Origin: Lachnospiraceae bacterium
GTDB lineage: Bacteria > Bacillota > Clostridia > Lachnospirales > Lachnospiraceae
Length of the DNA: 61,587 nucleotides
Assembly (NCBI GenBank): GCA_011959105.1
Contig: BLLU01000063.1
Location: 1-61,587, forward strand
Reading direction: 5' to 3'
Shown in pieces: positions 26,892-34,880 of this stretch. Position 1 is the stretch's first letter. The number at the start of each line of letters is the position of its first letter. The position numbers and the translations under genes were made by a program. The notes beneath the pieces are model-generated. The model was not told the origin of the DNA. It made no database searches and was given only the letters and a program-made list of their open reading frames with translations.

Positions 26892-29240
26892 ATGAACAGG
26901 ACATTTTTGTTGATGGGATCCAATCTGCGCCGGTCCAGGGGACAGACTTTTTCCGTGGCAGTGCTGATACTGCTGGCGGCGGCAATGCTGAACATGTGGC
27001 TGATGCTGGCCATGGATTACAGACAGAACTTTGACCGCTGTCATGACAGACTCCATGGGGAGCATGTGACCTTGGCCATGGACAGCGAACCCGGTGAGGT
27101 ACGCTCTTTTCTTACCGACGTGCTGGAAGAGGAGCCGGAAGTCACGGAATATTATATGGACGATGCCCTGTGCATGGTGGGTAATTTTGCTTACAATGGC
27201 GGCGAGGTGAACACGGAGTTCGTGATTCTGGAGAAGGATGCCGCGCTGGAACGTCCCATAGGCAGAGTGGAGATCGTGGAAGAAGGCGATGGGGAAACCG
27301 GCGTCTATCTGCCCATGCTTTACAAGACAGGAGATATCGCCGTAGGCAGGCTTATTGAACTGAAAATAGGGAGCAATACGGTGAATTACCCTGTGAGCGG
27401 CTTTTTTAACAGCGTCATGGCGGGTTCTCATAACTGTGGGATGTGTGAACTTTTATTGACCCGGGATCTATATGAGGAGCTGGAAGAGAGGGGCTATGCG
27501 CCCAAGGCCACGCTGCTTTCCGTGCGCCTTGCCCACGGGGGGAGCAGTGCGGAATACGAGGCGGATTTAAAAAGCAAGGTATCGGAAGGCTTTCCCTATT
27601 CCAGAGTTATCAGCAATTCTTATGCCATGGTATCCACTTCCCGCTATATATCTCAGATGATCTGTTCGGGCATTGTCAGTGCCATGGCGTTCTTCGTGCT
27701 GTTGATTGCCCTGGTGGTTATCGCGTCCAACATTGGAAACCATATCCAGGAAAACATGCGAAACCTGGGAGCGCTCAAGGCAGTGGGCTATACCAGCAGG
27801 CAGTTGGTACTCTCCCTGTTGGTACAGTTTCTGGGCATATCCCTGGCGGCGGCGGTGCTGGGAACAGGACTTTCCTATCTGCTGTTTCCTTCCATCAATG
27901 CCATGATGATCTCCCAGACAGGTATCCCTTATGAGATGGGATTCCTGCCTCTGCCCTGTGTGCTGTCCTTTGGCATCTTGGGAACTGCGGTGGCTCTGGC
28001 GGTGTGGCTGTCCTCCCGCAGAATCAGGAAGATAGACCCCATCCTTGCACTGCGGCAGGGCATAGAAACCCATAATTTCAGACAGAACCATGTGCCTCTG
28101 GACAAAACAGGGCTGTCTCTGAACCTGGCGCTGGCACTGAAAAATACCCTTTCCGGGGTGCGCCAGAACGTGACAGTGTGCGTTACCATGCTGGTACTGT
28201 CGCTGGTGGTGGTGTTTTCGGGACTGATGGTGGAGAATATGATTGCGGATATCCGGCCTTTTCTGTACATGGTCGTGGGAGAGACGGCAGATTCCTGCGT
28301 CAATGTGAATGTGGGGATTGAGGAAGCGTTTCTGGGGGAGATGGAGTCGGAGCCGGATGTGGAAAAAATATATCTGTATAATACGGTGAATGTGCGCCAT
28401 GCGGAGGGGATGGATTTGATGGCGATGCTCTGCGATGATTTTTCCCAGGTAAACAACCAGGACGTCTGCATCCAGGGGCGTTTTCCCAGATATGACAACG
28501 AAGTGGCCATAGCAGCGAAATATGCCGGGGAAAAGGAACTGGAAATCGGAGAGGAGATCCGGCTGACGGTGGGGGAGCGGGAGGAGCGCTATATTATCAC
28601 CGGCTTTACCCAGATCAGCAACAATCTGGGCAGGGATTGTCTGCTTACCAGAGAGGGCTATGAAAAGCTGGGAGAACTGCAGAACCTGAGTTATTACTTG
28701 GTTCTCCGGGAGGGGGCGGATCTGGAAGACTTTCACGAGAGGGTCAGACAAAACTTTGCCGGCAATGTGAATACCACGCTGGACATCCAATCCATCATCG
28801 GCGGTACGGCGTCCGTCTATGTCAGCCTGATGAAGATCATTGTGTGCGCCGTTCTTTTCCTGAGTGTGATTATCATTGCGTTTGTACTGTTTTTGCTGGT
28901 TAGGACCATGCTGGGACGCAAGAAACACGATTACGGAATCCTGAAGGCTCTGGGCTTTACCACGGGGCAGCTCATAGTGCAGACTGCTCTCAGCTTCATG
29001 CCGGCCATGATCCTGTCCACTGCCGCCGGGCTGGTAGTGTGCAGTCTGGTGATCAATCCCCTGGTGGCGTTGTTCCTGAACGGCATAGGCATTGTGAAAT
29101 GTACCTTTACCGTTCCCGTGGGATTTGTGGCGGCGGCCGGAGCCGGGCTGGTGCTGCTGGCATTTGGAATTGCCTGTCTGCTGTCCCTGCGGATTCGGAA
29201 GATTACGCCCTGCGATTTGCTGAAGGGCGAGTCCTTTTAA
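26892..29240 (+). CDS. FtsX-type ABC transporter permease
   Basis: The 782-residue protein has an N-terminal membrane helix (about 17-38), a large extracytoplasmic domain (about 40-250), three helices with a FtsX core (AFFVLLIALVVIASNI, then IRKIDPILALRQGIE), a second extracytoplasmic domain and a second FtsX core near the C-terminus ending IRKITPCDLLKG. Such double-FtsX proteins act as mechanotransmission exporters or flippases with a small ATPase. The length exceeds the approximately 650 residues of BceB and there are two large extracellular domains, so it is closer to the general FtsX/MacB-like permease group than to BceB proper. Confidence 0.88.
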   Translation: MNRTFLLMGSNLRRSRGQTFSVAVLILLAAAMLNMWLMLAMDYRQNFDRCHDRLHGEHVTLAMDSEPGEVRSFLTDVLEEEPEVTEYYMDDALCMVGNFAYNGGEVNTEFVILEKDAALERPIGRVEIVEEGDGETGVYLPMLYKTGDIAVGRLIELKIGSNTVNYPVSGFFNSVMAGSHNCGMCELLLTRDLYEELEERGYAPKATLLSVRLAHGGSSAEYEADLKSKVSEGFPYSRVISNSYAMVSTSRYISQMICSGIVSAMAFFVLLIALVVIASNIGNHIQENMRNLGALKAVGYTSRQLVLSLLVQFLGISLAAAVLGTGLSYLLFPSINAMMISQTGIPYEMGFLPLPCVLSFGILGTAVALAVWLSSRRIRKIDPILALRQGIETHNFRQNHVPLDKTGLSLNLALALKNTLSGVRQNVTVCVTMLVLSLVVVFSGLMVENMIADIRPFLYMVVGETADSCVNVNVGIEEAFLGEMESEPDVEKIYLYNTVNVRHAEGMDLMAMLCDDFSQVNNQDVCIQGRFPRYDNEVAIAAKYAGEKELEIGEEIRLTVGEREERYIITGFTQISNNLGRDCLLTREGYEKLGELQNLSYYLVLREGADLEDFHERVRQNFAGNVNTTLDIQSIIGGTASVYVSLMKIIVCAVLFLSVIIIAFVLFLLVRTMLGRKKHDYGILKALGFTTGQLIVQTALSFMPAMILSTAAGLVVCSLVINPLVALFLNGIGIVKCTFTVPVGFVAAAGAGLVLLAFGIACLLSLRIRKITPCDLLKGESF

Positions 29241-29263
29241 AGCTTTTGATTTTCGGAAAAATA

Positions 29264-29278
29264 TGACATGAGATGTCA
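29264..29278. promoter_or_regulatory. Palindromic operator-like site upstream of the ClbS-like gene
   Basis: TGACAT and ATGTCA form a perfect inverted repeat separated by GAG. A possible -10 (TATGAT at 29291-29296) lies 13 bases downstream, so a bound repressor would cover the promoter. The WYL regulator encoded two genes on is the natural candidate. Confidence 0.5.
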
Positions 29279-29374
29279 GGGTTTTCATGTTATGATCAGG
29301 GAAACGTTTTAGTACCATCCTTGCAAGGGAAAGTGAAACCCGAAAACAGCGGAATATTCAGTAAGGAGAACTAT

Positions 29375-29917
29375 ATGGCAAAACCGACGACAAAAGCGGA
29401 ATTGATACAGGCAGCGACAGAATCTTATCAGGAGTTATGCGGGCTGATTGCCTCCCTGACAGAGAGAGAACTGGCTGCTTCCTTTGACTTTACAAAGATG
29501 AAGTCCAAAAAGGAGGCCCACTGGGCGAGGGACAGGAATCTGCGGGATGTGCTGATTCATCTGTATGAGTGGCACCGGCTGCTGCTTGACTGGGTGGCGG
29601 CAAATCAAAGGGGAGAGAATAAATCCTTTCTGCCTGCCCCCTACAACTGGAGGACTTATGGGGATATGAACAGGGAAATCTGGGGCAGGCATCAGAACAC
29701 CACCCTGGAGGCGGCCAGGGAGATGTTGGAGCAGTCTCACAGGGAGGTGATGGCGCTGGCGGAGACTTTTTCAGACCGGGAATTGTTTGAAAAAGATGTA
29801 TTCCCCTGGGTGGGAAACGCTGCCTTGAGCGGCTATTTTATACCCAACACGTCCAGTCATTATAATTGGGCCATCAAAAAACTCAAGGCCCACAGAAAGA
29901 ATTGCAGGGAATTTTAA
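29375..29917 (+). CDS. ClbS/DfsB family four-helix bundle protein
   Basis: The 180-residue protein starts MAKPTTKAELIQAATESYQEL and has the ClbS/DfsB pattern: RNLRDVLIHLYEWHRLLLDW in the second helix, the APYNWRTYGDMNREIW block, and a late histidine-containing NTSSHYNWAIKKL. The family belongs to the DinB-like fold. Its best-known member, ClbS, protects producers from colibactin, but most members are uncharacterised. A TAAGGAG site fixes the ATG at 29375 (the frame is open from 29273). The WYL regulator follows 16 bases later. Confidence 0.85.
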   Translation: MAKPTTKAELIQAATESYQELCGLIASLTERELAASFDFTKMKSKKEAHWARDRNLRDVLIHLYEWHRLLLDWVAANQRGENKSFLPAPYNWRTYGDMNREIWGRHQNTTLEAAREMLEQSHREVMALAETFSDRELFEKDVFPWVGNAALSGYFIPNTSSHYNWAIKKLKAHRKNCREF

Positions 29918-29933
29918 GGAAGAGAGAGCATTC

Positions 29934-30851
29934 ATGCAGGAGAGCAGGCTGTTTAAGATCGTGTACTATTTATTGAATAAAGGGCGGACCACGGCAGCGG
30001 AACTGGCCGGTAAATTCGAAGTGTCCGTCAGAACCATCTACCGGGATATCGATGCCCTCAGTGAGGCCGGTATCCCGATCTATGCGGAGACGGGAAGAAA
30101 CGGCGGCATCTCGCTGATGGATGAATTTGTCCTGGACAGGGTTCTGCTCTCGGAGGGGGAGAGACAGGAGATATTGGCTGCATTGCAGAGCCTGGCGGCT
30201 GTGGGGAATGCCTTTGACAAGTCTGCTCTGGACAAGCTGACCGCCATTTTCCGGCTTCCCTCCGAGAACTGGTATGAGGTGGATTTCTCCAGATGGGGGG
30301 AGGTTACCCGGGACAACGAGAAATTTGAGACACTGAAAAGGGCAGTGCTCTGCCATCGGTGTGTGCGGATTTGTTATGTGGGGGCTTATAAAGTTGGGAG
30401 CGCCAGGACAATCCGGCCTCTGAAGCTGTTGTATAAGTCCAGGGCCTGGTATGTGAAGGCTTATTGTACGGAAAAGCAGGATTTTCGACTCTTTAAATTG
30501 AGCCGTATTTTAAGCTGGGAACTATTGGAGGAAGCGTTTGAGCCGATGGTTTTCCCGGAGCCGCCTGCCGGGGAGGCCGGGGAGAGTCTGCCCCCGGTGG
30601 TGCTTCGCTTTCCCGGGGAAATGGCCTACCGGGTCTATGATGAATTTGAAGGCGGCCAGATCCAGGTCCAAGAGGACGGGGATCTGCTGGTGACGGCGCC
30701 CATGCCCCAGGATCCCTGGCTGACAGGGTTTTTATTGTCTTTTGGCCCACGGGTCCAGGTGGTCAGTCCCGTGTATCTCAGGGATATACTGGCAGCCCAG
30801 GCCAAAGAAATCTATGAAAAGAACGGTGGGAGCGGACTATGCACTATGTAA
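29934..30851 (+). CDS. YafY/WYL-domain transcriptional regulator
   Basis: The 305-residue protein has an N-terminal HTH-11 domain (RLFKIVYYLLNKGRTTAAELA, then VSVRTIYRDIDALSEAGIPIYAE) and a WYL effector domain (about 140-215, TIRPLKLLYKSRAWYVKAYC, FRLFKLSRI) with a C-terminal WCX-like part. WYL regulators sense ligands, often nucleic-acid-derived, in DNA-damage and defence settings. Here the neighbours are a ClbS-like protein and an SPL-type radical SAM enzyme. Its 3' end overlaps the next gene by 13 bases, so translation is coupled. Confidence 0.9.
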   Translation: MQESRLFKIVYYLLNKGRTTAAELAGKFEVSVRTIYRDIDALSEAGIPIYAETGRNGGISLMDEFVLDRVLLSEGERQEILAALQSLAAVGNAFDKSALDKLTAIFRLPSENWYEVDFSRWGEVTRDNEKFETLKRAVLCHRCVRICYVGAYKVGSARTIRPLKLLYKSRAWYVKAYCTEKQDFRLFKLSRILSWELLEEAFEPMVFPEPPAGEAGESLPPVVLRFPGEMAYRVYDEFEGGQIQVQEDGDLLVTAPMPQDPWLTGFLLSFGPRVQVVSPVYLRDILAAQAKEIYEKNGGSGLCTM

Positions 30852-31711
30852 AGGCAAAGGGAATATTGTCGGCCCAGAATGGGATGAATCTGTACCGGGG
30901 TTGTTCCCATGGCTGCATCTATTGCGATTCCAGAAGCAGATGCTATCATATGGAACATGATTTTGAAGATATTGAAGTCAAGGAGAATGCCATTGAACTG
31001 TTGGAGGAGGCTCTGAGGCGAAAAAGGAAAAAGTGTATGATCGGCACAGGAGCCATGACGGATCCCTATATTCCGCTGGAGACTGAACTGGGCCATACGC
31101 GAAAGGCATTGTCCCTTATAGAGAAGTACGGATTTGGAGTAGCCATACAGACCAAGTCAAGCCGTATCCTGCGGGATATGGATTTGCTAAAGAAGATCAA
31201 CGCGCAGACGAAATCTGTGGTACAGATGACCCTGACCACTGCGGACGAAGAATTGTGCAGGAAGCTGGAACCGGGAGTCAGCACTACCGGGGAGCGGTTT
31301 GATGTGCTGAAGCAGATGCGGGACGCAGGAATTCCCACGGTGGTATGGCTTTCTCCGATCCTGCCCTTTATCAATGACACTGCGGAAAATATCTCCGGGC
31401 TGCTGGACATGTGTATAGAGGCGAAAGTCTACGGCGTGATCTGCTTTGCCATGGGCCTGACGCTGCGGGAGGGGAACAGGGAATATTTCTACGCTCAGTT
31501 GGACCGCCTGTTTCCGGGGCTGAAAGAAAAGTATATGCGGCGGTACGGCTATCGGTATGAGGTGGGCAGCCCCCATGGCAGGCAGCTTATGGATTTGTTT
31601 CATCAGAAGTGTGGCGAGAACGGGATTGTCCATGACAACGGGCAGATTTTTGCGTATATGCATACCTTTGAGGACAGGAAGGCCGGAGAGCAATTATGCC
31701 TGTGGGAGTAG
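30839..31711 (+). CDS. SPL family radical SAM protein (spore photoproduct lyase-like)
   Basis: The 290-residue protein has the radical SAM cysteines C22-x3-C26-x2-C29 in RGCSHGCIYCD and the SPL-type sequence MTDPYIPLETELGHTRKAL. Family members reverse or handle nucleic acid lesions only in the true SplB group. This shorter Rv2578c-like group is uncharacterised. A conserved cysteine equivalent to SplB Cys141 is not evident, so I do not call it a photoproduct lyase. It overlaps the WYL gene and probably belongs to that operon. Confidence 0.85.
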   Translation: MHYVKAKGILSAQNGMNLYRGCSHGCIYCDSRSRCYHMEHDFEDIEVKENAIELLEEALRRKRKKCMIGTGAMTDPYIPLETELGHTRKALSLIEKYGFGVAIQTKSSRILRDMDLLKKINAQTKSVVQMTLTTADEELCRKLEPGVSTTGERFDVLKQMRDAGIPTVVWLSPILPFINDTAENISGLLDMCIEAKVYGVICFAMGLTLREGNREYFYAQLDRLFPGLKEKYMRRYGYRYEVGSPHGRQLMDLFHQKCGENGIVHDNGQIFAYMHTFEDRKAGEQLCLWE

Positions 31712-31771
31712 AAACGGTATGCCTGTTTTTCCTGGATTGCATCAAACGACCATGTTTTTTTCAGTGTATGG

Positions 31772-31799
31772 TAAATTTTTCTGGGGATCTGGCCGATAT
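31772..31799 (+). promoter_or_regulatory. Sigma-D (flagellar-type) promoter candidate for the DUF6033-like gene
   Basis: TAAA (31772-31775) and GCCGATAT (31792-31799) match the Bacillus sigma-D consensus at all 12 defined positions, with a spacer of 16 rather than the usual 15. It lies about 175 bases upstream of the gene at 31973. Confidence 0.6.
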
Positions 31800-31821
31800 A
31801 AAAATCAGAGTATTTCTCATG

Positions 31822-31841
31822 ATCGTAAATGGATTTACGAT
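31822..31841. promoter_or_regulatory. Perfect palindrome downstream of the sigma-D-like promoter
   Basis: ATCGTAAAT and ATTTACGAT are separated by GG. The site lies about 15-35 bases past the predicted transcription start and could be an operator or an mRNA hairpin. The rest of 31842-31960 holds no gene I can support. Confidence 0.5.
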
Positions 31842-31972
31842 AAATTGCAACGGAGTGCAGAAGAACGCGATGCCGGAGGGTGAGACAACTGTTTTAGGCG
31901 GCTTCTTCTCAGGTCTGCGTCGGCGCCGCATCCGCAGGCCTGGAGACCAAAGCGGCGCGGAAAAGAGGAACC

Positions 31973-32800
31973 ATGAGCAAAGTAAATGGTTACAGCGCTT
32001 ATCAGCAGGCCGGTTATATGAGCAGCGCCGTCCGGAAGAAAAAGGAGGAGGCCAAAACCGACAGGACCGGCAGTGCCCAGAGAAGCGGAAGTGCCGGAAA
32101 GACCAGCGTGAACCAACTCAGCGACGCCGCCAGGGCCCTGCTGAAAGAACTCCAGAAGAAGTACGGCAACATGGACTTCATTGTCGCCAAGTACGAGACG
32201 GAAGAGGAAGCATCTTCCTATCTGTCCAGAAGCACCAAAGAATTTGGTGTGTTGCTGGATCCGGATGAACTGGAGGAGATGGCAGTTGATCCCGAGGTGC
32301 GCAAACAGTATACCGACCAGTTGGATGAAGCAGTGGAGCAGCTGAAAGAGATGAAGAGCCAGGTCCAGCTTGAGGAGGGCGATGTGCTGCATCTGGGCGT
32401 GTCCATTGATCCCTACGGGGTAAAGACTTTCTTTGCCGACATAGAGAAGGCCAACAGCAATCTCCATTCCAAGCAGGCGGCCAACAGGACCAAGGCACAG
32501 AAGGAGTTTGAGACGAGGTTAGCCAAAAAGGCCGAGAAGAAGAAAGCCGAACAAAAGGCGGCGGCCAAGAAAACGGCTCAGACCAAGGCGGAGCAGAGGG
32601 CTGAGGAGAAGAAAGAGGCCGAGCGCCTGGCCGCCGAGAAGCTGACAACCCAGGACGGCACGGCTTCCACCGTACAGCGCGTGCATGTCACAGGCTCCAC
32701 CGTGGAGGAACTGCTGCAGAACATCCAGAATGTGGACTGGTCCAGGGTTCCGGTTCAGGAACAGCCGGTTCATGGCGGCAGATTTGACTTTACCGTATAA
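31973..32800 (+). CDS. DUF6033-like cytoplasmic protein, function unknown
   Basis: The 275-residue protein begins MSKVNGYSAYQQAGYMSSAV and has a charged alpha-helical middle and a Lys/Ala/Glu-rich coiled coil (about 165-230: AKKAEKKKAEQKAA). It ends with GGRFDFTV. I associate it with DUF6033, a family of unknown function in Clostridia; the match is from memory of its start and layout. No signal peptide or membrane helix is present. An upstream sigma-D-like promoter suggests expression with motility genes. The frame at 31696-32268 that overlaps it is a shadow. Confidence 0.65.
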   Translation: MSKVNGYSAYQQAGYMSSAVRKKKEEAKTDRTGSAQRSGSAGKTSVNQLSDAARALLKELQKKYGNMDFIVAKYETEEEASSYLSRSTKEFGVLLDPDELEEMAVDPEVRKQYTDQLDEAVEQLKEMKSQVQLEEGDVLHLGVSIDPYGVKTFFADIEKANSNLHSKQAANRTKAQKEFETRLAKKAEKKKAEQKAAAKKTAQTKAEQRAEEKKEAERLAAEKLTTQDGTASTVQRVHVTGSTVEELLQNIQNVDWSRVPVQEQPVHGGRFDFTV

Positions 32801-32838
32801 ACAATACAATTTATATACTGTAGTAAAGAGGTAAGAAC

Positions 32839-32879
32839 AGGGAATGATGTGTAGCGTAAAGGCATGTCATTCCCTTTTT
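32839..32879 (+). terminator. Intrinsic terminator after the DUF6033-like gene
   Basis: AGGGAATGATGTG (32839-32851) pairs with CATGTCATTCCCT (32863-32875) over 13 positions counting G-T pairs, followed by TTTTC. Confidence 0.85.
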
Positions 32880-32958
32880 CTATGGATAAAACAGATCATG
32901 GGAATCCGGGAAGTTTCCTGTTGTTTAACTTTGTAGCTTAATATATCGGAACGCTCCA

Positions 32959-32987
32959 TTGCGAAAAAAATCTTTTTCCCATATACT
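32959..32987 (+). promoter_or_regulatory. Candidate sigma-A promoter of the XRE-ABC operon
   Basis: TTGCGA (32959-32964) and TATACT (32982-32987) are 17 bases apart, 23 bases before the ATG. Confidence 0.7.
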
Positions 32988-33010
32988 ATCAGGTGAAAGG
33001 AAGGAATGGC

Positions 33011-34156
33011 ATGATGGCGGATATTTTCAACCTGTGGGACAATATAGCCCGTCTGCGGCGGGAGCGGAAAATAACCCAGGAGGAACTGGCGGATTTCCTG
33101 GGGGTGACGAAGGCGGCGGTATCCAAGTGGGAGAACCGTCAAACTACGCCGGATATTCTGCTGCTGCCCCAACTGGCCAGCTTTTTTGAAGTGACCATAG
33201 ACGAGTTGGTGGGATATGAGGCTTGTCTGTCCGGGGAGCAGATCCGGCGCTGCTATAAAGATCTGTGTGATGATTTTGCCAGACTTCCCTTTTCCCGGGC
33301 GATGGAAAAGGCCCGTTCTCTGATACACCGTTATTATTCCTGTTATCCTTTTCTGACACAGATGTGCACCCTGTACCTGAATCATTTTATGCTGGCAGGG
33401 GACGAGGAGGAGAGCCGGCAGGTTCTGAAGGAGGCGGAGGGGCTGTGTGACCGGGTCTTACAGAACTGCAGGGATGTGGGGATCTGTTCGGAGGCGGTGG
33501 TGCTGAAGGCGGTGCTGGCTCTGCAGCAGGGAAAGGCCCCGGAAGCCATAGAAATCCTGGAGCCCACTCTGCGCAACAGGCATATTGACGGGCAGAGAGG
33601 GACTGTGCTGGCGCAGGCATACCGTATGACGGGGGAAGAGGACAAGGCAAAAGTTTTTGCCCAGACTCAACAGTATCTGGATTTGCTGGGGCTGGTGGGG
33701 GAGGCCATACAGTTAATGGCCCTGTATGGGACGGAGCCAAACAGATGTGGAGAGATCATGGCGCGGGCCCAGGCGGTCATCGAGGTATTTGAGCTGGACC
33801 GGCTGGTTCCTCATTTTACGGCCCAATATTATTATCAGGCGGCTTTGATCCATGCCGCTGCCGGGGAGAAGGAGGAAGCCCTGGAGATGCTGGAGCGCTT
33901 TGAACGGTGCACCGGGTCACTTTTGACAGGGGAAGGGGAACCCATACTTCACGGGGACGGGTATTTTGACCGGATCGGGGAGTGGATCGAGCAGTTTCCT
34001 CTGGGCGGCATGGCTCCCAGGGATAAAGCGTTTGTCCGGCGGAATGTAAAGGAAGCGTTGGATCATTCCGGCTTCGGGAATCTGAAGGATTCGGGGAGAT
34101 TTCAGGCACTATATCACCGTATGACGGAAGGAGGAGAAAAATATGCTGAGCATTGA
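33011..34156 (+). CDS. XRE-family regulator with TPR-like C-terminal domain
   Basis: The 381-residue protein has an N-terminal helix-turn-helix (about 10-65, ITQEELADFLGVTKAAVSKWE). It is followed by about 300 residues of helical repeats with TPR-like spacing (for example AVVLKAVLALQQGKAPEAIEIL and AALIHAAAGEKEEALEMLERF). Such regulators usually sense a peptide or partner protein through the repeats. Its 3' end overlaps the ABC ATPase gene by 14 bases, so it very likely controls that exporter and itself. The ATG at 33011 has an AAGGAAGG site; the GTG at 32993 was rejected. Confidence 0.88.
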   Translation: MMADIFNLWDNIARLRRERKITQEELADFLGVTKAAVSKWENRQTTPDILLLPQLASFFEVTIDELVGYEACLSGEQIRRCYKDLCDDFARLPFSRAMEKARSLIHRYYSCYPFLTQMCTLYLNHFMLAGDEEESRQVLKEAEGLCDRVLQNCRDVGICSEAVVLKAVLALQQGKAPEAIEILEPTLRNRHIDGQRGTVLAQAYRMTGEEDKAKVFAQTQQYLDLLGLVGEAIQLMALYGTEPNRCGEIMARAQAVIEVFELDRLVPHFTAQYYYQAALIHAAAGEKEEALEMLERFERCTGSLLTGEGEPILHGDGYFDRIGEWIEQFPLGGMAPRDKAFVRRNVKEALDHSGFGNLKDSGRFQALYHRMTEGGEKYAEH

Positions 34157-34880
34157 GCACTTGACCAAACAGTATAAGGGCAGCAATAAGGGGGTCACGG
34201 ATCTGAGCCTGCATGTCGAGCCCGGGGATATCTATGCCTTTATCGGGCATAACGGCGCAGGCAAGACCACCACGCTGAAATGCGTGGCGGGCATACAGGA
34301 TTATGACGCCGGTGCCATCAGGATCGGGGGGAAGGATCTCAGGGAGGATCCCCTGGAATGTAAGAGAATGTTTGCCTACCTCCCGGACAATCCGGATGTG
34401 TATGAGTATTTGACAGGCATTCAGTATCTGAATTTTATCGCCGATGTTTTCCGGGTCCCGGCAGGGCTGCGCAGGGAACGCATTCAAAAATACGGGGACA
34501 CTTTCGAGATCACGCCCTCCCTGGGCGATCTGATCTCCACTTATTCCCATGGCATGAAACAGAAGCTGGCCATCCTCTCCGCGCTGGTTCACCGGCCCAG
34601 ACTGCTGCTTTTGGACGAGCCCTTCGTGGGGCTGGATCCCAAGGCTTCCGTGATTCTGAAAGATATGATGCATGAAATCTGCGAAGATGGGGGCGCCATC
34701 CTTTTTTCCACCCATGTACTGGATGTGGCCCAGCGGCTTTGTAACAAGGTGGCTATTATCCGGGAGGGGAAGCTGGTGACCAGCGGCAGCATGGAGCAGG
34801 TGCTGCGGCAGGGAGATTCGTTGGACGGGGAGAAATCTCTGGAAGATATTTTTATGGAAGTGGCGGGGGATGTAGGGTGA
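34143..34880 (+). CDS. ABC transporter ATP-binding protein (ABC-2 exporter)
   Basis: The 245-residue ATPase has Walker A GHNGAGKT (35-42), signature STYSHGMKQK (a variant SHGMKQ rather than SGG, common in this subgroup), Walker B LLLLDEPFVGLDPKA and the H-loop His in LFSTHVLDVAQR. The order regulator-ATPase-permease and the GGAGGAG site within the previous gene support one translationally coupled operon. Substrates of such modules include peptides and lipids; none can be chosen here. Confidence 0.92.
   Translation: MLSIEHLTKQYKGSNKGVTDLSLHVEPGDIYAFIGHNGAGKTTTLKCVAGIQDYDAGAIRIGGKDLREDPLECKRMFAYLPDNPDVYEYLTGIQYLNFIADVFRVPAGLRRERIQKYGDTFEITPSLGDLISTYSHGMKQKLAILSALVHRPRLLLLDEPFVGLDPKASVILKDMMHEICEDGGAILFSTHVLDVAQRLCNKVAIIREGKLVTSGSMEQVLRQGDSLDGEKSLEDIFMEVAGDVG

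Noticed and set aside
30839..31711. Calling this gene spore photoproduct lyase (splB)
   Set aside because: It has the radical SAM core and SPL-family features, but is shorter and I cannot find the essential third-site cysteine of SplB.
31696..32268. 190-codon open frame overlapping the DUF6033-like gene
   Set aside because: It has no proper ribosome site, crosses the promoter region, and its second half is a frame-shifted reading of the downstream gene.
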